From Galdieria sulphuraria (lineage: Eukaryota > Rhodophyta > Bangiophyceae > Galdieriales > Galdieriaceae): a stretch of 64,000 bases of DNA. Where the stretch lies: assembly GCF_000341285.1 (NCBI RefSeq), contig NW_005178472.1, positions 1 to 64,000 of the forward strand, read 5' to 3'. Made by a program: the position numbers and the translations under genes. This document shows positions 56,932 to 64,000 of this stretch, piece by piece (position 1 is the stretch's first letter; the number at the start of each line of letters is the position of its first letter). The notes under the pieces are model-generated. The model worked only from the letters and a program-made list of their open reading frames with translations, was not told the origin of the DNA and searched no databases.

Positions 56932-57271
56932 ATGATGAAAGGAATTGCTATGGTGGCGTTCCTTGAAATCTCCAATAGGTTTTGCCGAACAACTAGTTTC
57001 CATTTGAGGAAAGAATTTGTTCAAGTAAGGAGATTTCGAGGTGTCTCTGGTATAAACAAGTCTCCTGTTCAAAGAAGTAACTTGACAATATGTGCACTTC
57101 CTAGTATAGCTATGGTAGGTTGAACTTCTTTCCAGTACCAGAACTTAAGTCTCCCAGTTACCTGTAATAGAGATTGCTGAATTCCAGGATAAAGTTCTTG
57201 GAATAATTTTTATATCACTGTCAATTTTTACTGTCTTATTACTGGCATATTTGGGGAGAAAAATAGGTTGA
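56932..57271 (+). CDS. Small single-span protein with organelle leader (93 residues), unrecognised
   Basis: Two exons joined by a 58-nt intron (57115-57172, GTAGGT ... ATAGAG). Exon 1 encodes 61 residues: a leader rich in R, S, F and V (FCRTTSFHLRKEFVQVRRFR, then SNLTICALPSIAM), typical of plastid or mitochondrial import. Exon 2 encodes IAEFQDKVLGIIF, a hydrophobic core of about 20 residues, and ends LGRKIG before TGA. The result resembles one-helix subunits of photosynthetic or respiratory complexes in size and charge pattern, but I cannot assign a family. The acceptor choice is the one that keeps the frame; the AG two bases earlier gives an early stop. Confidence 0.55.
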
Positions 57272-57409
57272 AAAAAGCTTTTACCACTCCTCCTCAGAAG
57301 GAATATTAAAACTTCTAAAACTCTGTCTTTCCAAAACTTCCCCTGTGATAAATACTTGAACAAGCTGCTAACTTTGGCACACATTTTCGTATCAACCTAT
57401 CATTGTATC

Positions 57410-60400
57410 TTACTTGAAAAATCTTCCTACTGTACGGCAAAGGGGACAGGAAGAAGTTGCACTGCTTTGAAGCCATTTGTAGAGACTAAAATATTATGTT
57501 AAAAGGGTATAAATAAAATATGTGGCATAATACTTACCATGCAGCGTGAAATTTGTGCTTACAAGTTACACATTCCAATCGAGGAAGAGTACCATTACTA
57601 ATATGCAAAATACTATAACAGATTGGGCATTCTTCTACTCCTTCAAACTGTCTGTCCAAATTGCGTCTCCAAAGATCGATTGCATCTCTTAGATTACCAT
57701 CCTTCATAGCTAGAAGCGATGACATTGCTATATATTGTTAGTGTAAAACCCCTATACAATGTCTCATAAATATTATCATACCTAGAACTGTTTTACGCCA
57801 TTTAGATTCCGTCATGCCAATAGCAGTCTTTGGTTCTACGGTAACCAAGCTGAGAGGAAACTCCTCAGGAAGCCTCAAGACGATCTCTATCCTCGTATCT
57901 GTGAAAGAATAGATGGCAGTCACTTCACGGGTGATAGTTACAGGCTTGAGCTGCAAGCTACCCACACTTCTCTGAGAGCCTTCGAAAGATACCTGCAAAA
58001 GATGAAATTCTTTTTCGATAATACTTGCTGAAATATACTTTCGTACGAAAGCATCTACTTTCGCTCTTCTATCGTTTGACAGCGAGTCATTATACCAACG
58101 TCTCGATAGTGCTGGTAGCTGTGCAAGACAAAACCCAAAAGTTTTAGCACAACTAGAAAACCAGGTATGCAAGTCCTAATGTCACCACAGTGTAAAAATG
58201 GAACATCAAAAAATTGATATGATACATACGTTATCAGATTCGAGCAACAACTCACTCACATCCAAATTATTTTCTTTACACGAAGCAGAAGCTGAGTCTG
58301 TCACTAATTTTTGCAGCTGTCTGGAACAATCATTCATTCTAAATACCGAATACTCCCCAATAAATGTTACGAAATAATTGAAAAATTGAAAGTGCTCTCT
58401 CAAATATTCCGAAAATATCCTGTTAAATTCGAGATAGCCTTGGCTTTTGTAGTTCAGAAATAAAACCCAAGTCAAAAAGTAACCGTAAAAACGAGGCACT
58501 TGACTCTCAACCAATTCATTAAAACAGGTTGAATCAAGTTCATCAAACCAGGTTACATTGAGTGGAAATGAAAGAATCTTCTCAATGTCTCCACTGAACC
58601 AAGTAATTGTCTCCTCTTCTGAATGGCATACATCTGCAATAAGATAACTGGGATCGCGTTCAACCAGTAATGTGTAGCCAGTTAAGCGTATTTCCTATAT
58701 AATACAAACAAATGATAAGACATTCACCAATTCTATTCAAATATTCTTACCTGATTCAAACTGTGTAACAGACTATAACACTGCATTAAAACGGATATGT
58801 CCGTCAATTTCGACGGAGGATAATTTCTAGCCAGTTTGGCAATGCTAACTATTGCTGGATCCGATTGCAAAGTTGGCTTGTGAATAACAACATGAAGCAA
58901 AATGTGCAAAGCAAACAGTGATAATTTGTCTGAAAAATCAACACGGTAACGAGGAAGAAGTTCGGAAACTAAACTCTGACGAGCTTCTAATTCTAACAGA
59001 AGAGAACAAGCAGCACAAGACAACAAAAAATAATCTTTGTCTATAGTTTCGTATGCAAGCAGAAGATTATGCATTTCTTCAAGGGCTCCTTCAGCAATAT
59101 CTTTCATGAAAACTACGAGCTCCTTGTCATGCCATTTCCAATTTTGCCGAATTGCAAACAAAAACAGACTGTCCATTACATGAAAAACATAACGAAGTTC
59201 TTCTCTATCCCAAGTAAAACTGTGTGAAATATTTTCGTCTTGAGAATGGTAACCTCTTCTCATTTCCATTCTCTTCAACCCACTAATTATATCAATAGCA
59301 AATTGTGCCTAACTCAAAGATTAGAACGGCCAAATAAAAACTCAAATAAGAAGTACCCATTTCATCTCAAGTGCTTTCGGGTTAGACAAAACGATTCTCT
59401 TACAAAGCAGAATAGCTCGCAAACGAGCTTTGCTACTTTGCCTATCCGAATGAACAAGCGTGCTGTTCTGTTCATCTGAGTTGTAAAGAAGAACAAGCTC
59501 GCTGAGTAATTTTTCCAAAGATGTCTGCAGCAGTTTTGAATGACTTTCATCAACATTTAAATTAGACATATGAAGGAGGACAAAGAAACAAAAGTCATCA
59601 AATAAAAATCTGTGATTTTCTGTTTCCAGTAAAATCATAATCAGAATTACTTGAGAGAAGCACATACACACTTACCAATCAGGTCATAACTGAGTTTTTT
59701 TCCTCCTTTGTCACAACTTGTAGATAATATTTCAAACGTCGAAGAAAGAATCTCTTGCAGACTGTGGTGCGGCTCTTCATCTTCAATACTACCTTTCGAG
59801 CGCTCACATGCCGACATAAAGATATGAACTACTGTGTCCTCCACTACATTATGAGAAACACTCTTTAAATACTGTGTCACTGAATGAAGCAAGTCTTCGG
59901 AAACTTCAGCCTCGTTTTCTACTAGTAATAAAACAAGACCCAAGAATTCACCGAGCCTTTTAACTCTAACAACTGAAAAGACTTTCAACAGTTGTGGAGT
60001 CAATAAAGTACGCAAAAATGTTGTTACGACATTTTTAAAAATGTTATTCTCACAAAGAACCCCTTCTAAGTCAACTAAAAACCTGGAAACCTGTTCTGAA
60101 ATGTTGAAAACATCCTGAACACCACGAAACGAGCTACGATAAAGTTTTGCATAGATAATAGCATCATCTGAAGACGATAGAGTCTCAAATAGAGTCATCA
60201 ACTTTGAACAAAGTTTAGAGTTAAAAGCAATCTTTGCATCTATCGACCAACGAGTCTCTAAATGGTTCCAAATATGCTCAAAAAAATCATCTTTCAACAG
60301 AGGAAGATAATTAAATACTATAGATACCCACATATCCACAAAGTCATGATGTTCCGATGCATTTTTTGCTGATATCAATAAACACTTTCGAAGAAGTTCA

Positions 60401-62624
60401 GGCTGAACCCCAAAGACTTCACTGTTTTTCAACATTGCATGCAATAATAAGCGTGGATTCGGCAAAGGTTGATTGTACTCCATCCAAACTGTTAGAAATG
60501 TGTCCATAAATTGCTTTTCTTCTTGTCCTACAAGTGACCTTCTCGTCAAGATATCGGCCAAAGTCGAAAGCACCTTGTCTTGAAACTGAGAATCTTGCAA
60601 TAATTCTATGATAAAAGACGGTGAAAGCGTTCTCATCAGCTACCAACTATGTAAGTCAATGTAATTTGAACAGTCTTTGTGCTTACCGAAACAAAAAAGA
60701 GACTGAAAAAGTTCAAGGGACAATGAAATAGGAAATTTCCACAAATAAAATCAGTCACATTAGTTTCCGCTGATGCAACGTAATGCTCTAAACATGATAA
60801 AAGCATATGGCTGAGCTCCTTGTTCTCCAAGATGGCAACATTAGTTGTAAAGTTCTCAATTTGTTTCTCCACGAAATCATTATATAAATTGTCATTTAAA
60901 ATGCAAAATAGTTTCAACATTCTAAGCTTCAATGTAATCTTTGCTGCAGAATTTCTTTCCATTATAAAAGACTGAAAATTGTCCAGGATTAAGGTCCTGG
61001 CTCCTGGGCAGTTGCGATACAGAAAAATACCAATCCTCTCCAGTTTTTCTACGAATAAAAAATTGTCATTTTCGTCATTCAAAATGAAGTCTTCAATACA
61101 ACAATTCAGTGAATTCTTAAAATGCTCTCGTATGTATGAATTACAAGCAAGTTCACAGATTTGTTTAAGAAGCAAATCTGATAACAAAAGTTGCAAGGGG
61201 ATTTTACAAAACAAGATCTGATGCCAAAAAGTTTTCAGACATCTTATCAACTCCTCGTCATCCATAGTCGAGTCTGACAACCCTTGCCATTTCATCACTC
61301 TGAAATGAACACAATCAAGATACAAGCTTATTAAAGACGAAAAAAGCTCCTCCTGTTGCCAAATGTTTTTAGAATACTTCGAATAATATTATTGAAAACT
61401 TACCGAAGCAGCGATATTGAGACATTCTCTGAGTCTCATCTCTATTCCTTTTAAGATAAGCTCCGCACCGTCTTCATCAACCATCTTAAACAAGTCTTCA
61501 AATAAGACAGAAAGAACTCCTTTACACATCAAAAGCGTTCTACTCGAGCTCAGTATTCTTTTATAAACCCAGTCCACGATACTATTGAGTTCCGTGAAAT
61601 CCAAAATATGTTTCTTGAAATGAACCCGTAACAAGCAATGAACGACTAGGACAGATTTTCTTAGAACAGGCTCCGAAATTCCATTAAATACTGTCAATAA
61701 AACTGCATGAATGAATGAAGCGGAAGTAATATGTATTCCAAATTGTCCATTTGGCAGTTTTTCAACTAGTCGCAAACTAACAATGAGTAAATCAAACAAC
61801 GTAGACTGCCAATCTGCATTTTTAGATTGTTCTATCAATCTTTGTAATAACCAAACATCCAATAATTTTCCTAATACATTTTCGAGAGGGAACTCATCCT
61901 GACTATCCTCTACTAGATCTTCCAAAGCGGAATACAAACAAGCTAGTGCAACTTCAACAACTCCAGTTGATGCATATTTGTCCACTGCCTTCTCTTCTTG
62001 CTCTGCGAAAATTTTGCAATACTGTTTGAAAAAGTTACCAATACTTTCTGCCACGCGGGAAATCAACTTTTTCCTCTTTGCATCAGTATTAAAGTGTGAA
62101 AGATAGATTTGTTTTGTCTTTTTGGCAACTTCTCTCTGTACGTCCACACGCAACGCTAAAAGAGCTGGAATTACCTTATCCAGGAAAGGAATGGTACCCT
62201 CTCGGAATCTTTCAAACATGATATCTATCACTTCAAGAGTGTTTATCCTGACTCGAGGTTCTTTTTCCCACAAAAGCAGACGTTCCACGACTCGGGAAAA
62301 CGCCGTCACCAATTCTCGACTCTTCTTTGCATCCCTAACTTCAACATCGTCCACTGAAAGAATAATATTCTTCAACTCTACGAGTTTTTTCTGTCTCGTG
62401 TTAGCGTCTTTCTTCGATAAATAACGGATGCAATGTAATCCTTCGTCTACCCAGGGTGTCCGAACCTTTGCGCTGACGTCCGTGTCAGTTTCAGTTACAC
62501 CCAATCTTGAAACATGTTCAGTTGCCTCTGCAAGACTTGTGAAGTTCGTTTTTAGTATAGTTTGCGGCAACAATGAAGCCGCACTGGAAGAAGATGACGG
62601 ACGCTTGCCTTGTTTGCCTTTCAT
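57410..62624 (-). CDS. LTN1: Listerin E3 ubiquitin ligase (ribosome-associated quality control)
   Basis: LTN1 tags stalled nascent chains on free 60S subunits with ubiquitin. The N-terminal region (LTEATEHVSRL-like, then GLHCIRYLSKKDANTRQKKL and LEVIDIMFERFREGTIPFLD) matches the conserved N-terminal HEAT block. The middle is a long row of helical repeats over at least eight exons. The C-terminal RWD-like part (ETEFHLLQVSFEGSQ-like, YSFTDTRIEIVLRLPEEFPL) is followed by AIDLWRRNLDRQFEGVEECP and the RING variant: CPICYS, CVTCKHKFHAA, then after an intron near 57492-57540 CLYKWLQSS and CPLCRTVGRFFK. The RING order matches the human enzyme. Start ATG at 62624 (MKGKQGKRPSSSSS). The total is about 1,600 residues, normal for the family. 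It ends 39 nt downstream of PWP2. Confidence 0.9.
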
Positions 62625-62663
62625 AACGCAATTTCCACCAATATTTATTGAAACATTTCTTCA

Positions 62664-64000
62664 TTACAAAGTGTTTAAACTTTTCATAGCAATAAGATAC
62701 TCCAAAACATGAGTATTTTCCGTAGTAATTTTAAGTAGTGTGTCTTTGTATCTCAAAATTCGTAAACGTGCATTTTTCAAAAGATTCAGAACTTCAGAAG
62801 CATTTTGCTTCAATGCTTCACGAAGATGAACATGAAGAAGGTTTCGAATCCAGAACAGATTATCCACCAAATGAACATCAGTGTCAAGGCGACTAATTAA
62901 AAACGCTAATAATCTACAAAAGTACTTGGATGGGATCTGAACAATAATATCGGGAATATCATCCACAGCGATTCCGCTAAGAAGCTAAACAAGTCTTACA
63001 GTGCATGTTCTTGTAACTTGAAAATACTTACTGTTTCTAACAAAGTTTGGTTATCAAGACGCAATCCAATAATGATGGCTGAAGAATAGGCCTTATTCTC
63101 ATAAAGATATAAAGCGTTTTCGGGAGTTGCGTCCATCTGTAAATCTACAGGATCAAAAACAAAAGAATCTTCGGAGGAAAATAAGATTAATCCTTCTGTA
63201 GTAACAACTGCGAACATAGCTCCAGTCGGACTAAACTTCACTTCCCTAAAGAACTGTTAGCCAAGAAGGCCCTAAATAGTGCAAAACATACCGGGTTCTT
63301 ATTCGAAATACTTTTTTTCTCTTGCTGGTCATCAAAGATTGTCCTGGAAGATATTCTTCATCCAAACGGCGCCTTCTAAAATACTCGTCATCTTCGCTAT
63401 CCCAGTCTTCTATCAAACTCAAAGGATTTCCTTCCTCCGACAGATATCTTGAGTTTAATTTGTCTAGTGTACCATCAATGGAGCGATTTTCACAAATGGA
63501 AAACCTTTCGGTATGTTAATAAAACTATCAAAAAACAGCACTCGTATTCTTTCTACACCACCTTTTCAATAGACTTAACGAAGGAGTATAATAAACACAA
63601 CAATATTTGGTATCACTTCCTGCAAGAAGGAACTTCCCGTCGGGAGAATAGCAAATGCAACTGAAAAAGTTTTCTGTTCCAGCTCTTGTTAAGCTTGTTG
63701 TACTTCTTCCATAAGAAGCATCTCTTCTACCCTCTATTGTTCCAATGACTTGAGCAGAATCCATATCCCAAAACCATATCTGTTGACTCTCTAAGTGTTC
63801 AATACTAATGAAATGGATGTAGCAACTTACCTGGCCATCAATACAAGAAACTGCAAGTTCCTTCCCATCAGGTCGAAATGCTACTGACACTGCATCTTTT
63901 GATAATTTTAAACTCTCCAAACTGTCTCCACTCCGTTTGCCAGTACCACCTCTGGAATAAATATCCCACAAATGCATCGTGGCATCCCAAGAAACAGACG
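62664..64000 (-). CDS. PWP2: PWP2/UTP1 small-subunit processome protein, C-terminal part
   Basis: PWP2 (Utp1) is a WD40 protein of the UTP-B complex in the small-subunit processome. The window holds the C-terminal half only; the frame is open at the right edge (SVSWDATMHLWD). Visible parts: AVSVAFRPDGKELAVSCIDG, IWFWDMDSAQVIGTIEGRRD, FSCICYSPDGKFLLAGSDTK, VKFSPTGAMFAVVTTEGLIL, FVFDPVDLQMDATPENALYL and ALRL-like IIIGLRLDNQTLLETV. The C-terminal UTP12-type helical region follows (IPSKYFCRLLAFLISRLDTD, WIRNLLHVHLREAL). Four or more short introns. The human acidic tail is lacking; the protein ends LEYLIAMKSLNTL. Confidence 0.9.

Noticed and set aside
5880-64000. A ribosome/RNA-processing gene cluster next to the rDNA
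   Set aside because: NLE1, PWP2, RRP41 and GPN2 are spread over 57 kb, on both strands and mixed with unrelated genes, so no organised cluster is supported.
1-64000. tRNA genes, 5S rRNA, CRISPR arrays, transposons or virus-derived elements
   Set aside because: No cloverleaf-type B-box context, 5S block, regularly spaced repeat, transposase, reverse transcriptase or capsid-like frame was recognised by eye. A tRNAscan or Rfam run would be decisive for small RNAs.

Overview
This 64 kb window is nuclear DNA of a photosynthetic eukaryote with a very compact genome, most likely a unicellular red alga of the Cyanidiophyceae (Galdieria-like). Evidence from the sequence: a eukaryotic 18S rRNA gene; many spliceosomal introns of only about 44-60 nt; intergenic gaps often below 50 nt; plastid-type genes (a ClpR-like subunit, a membrane-anchored rubredoxin, a bifunctional ArgJ with a leader); and two intronless enzymes of bacterial character. 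The species is inferred, not proven.

Layout. 1-1912 is the end of an rDNA unit on the minus strand (ITS1 edge, complete 18S), followed by about 4 kb of A-rich upstream spacer without believable genes (1913-5879). From 5880 to the right edge the window is packed with genes on both strands, mostly housekeeping: GT14 glycosyltransferase, GPN2, ClpR-like, WDR70, CoA-disulfide reductase-rhodanese, a coiled-coil protein, PAN3, a complex I B12-like protein, TRM5, signal peptide peptidase, CPSF1 (5.9-26 kb); AMT ammonium transporter, SDS22, glucosidase II alpha, Notchless, an S1-domain protein, a DUF676-type lipase, a WD40 protein, a membrane protein, CBSX3-like protein (26-39 kb); PPCDC, TAF13, PSMD13/RPN9, ArgJ, an unknown protein, RRP41/EXOSC4, MCM9 (40-50 kb); acyl-CoA ligase, a small unknown protein, rubredoxin, an aminopropyltransferase, a 93-residue single-span protein, listerin LTN1 and the C-terminal part of PWP2 (51-64 kb).

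The genes are independent eukaryotic units, not operons. Shared themes are RNA metabolism (rRNA, PWP2, NLE1, RRP41, PAN3, CPSF1, TRM5), protein quality control (LTN1, RPN9, SPP, glucosidase II, ClpR) and nitrogen/polyamine metabolism (AMT, ArgJ, aminopropyltransferase). I read the linkage as chance in a dense genome.

Intron positions and starts were derived by hand from splice-site patterns and family similarity, so exon edges are proposals. No tRNA, 5S rRNA, CRISPR array, transposon or virus-derived element was recognised. The most notable points are the covarying change in helix 1 of the 18S rRNA, divergent start codons only 19-42 nt apart, two candidate bacterial acquisitions, a GC-AG intron in RRP41, a stopless 45-nt intron in TAF13, and several small unrecognised, probably organelle-targeted proteins.
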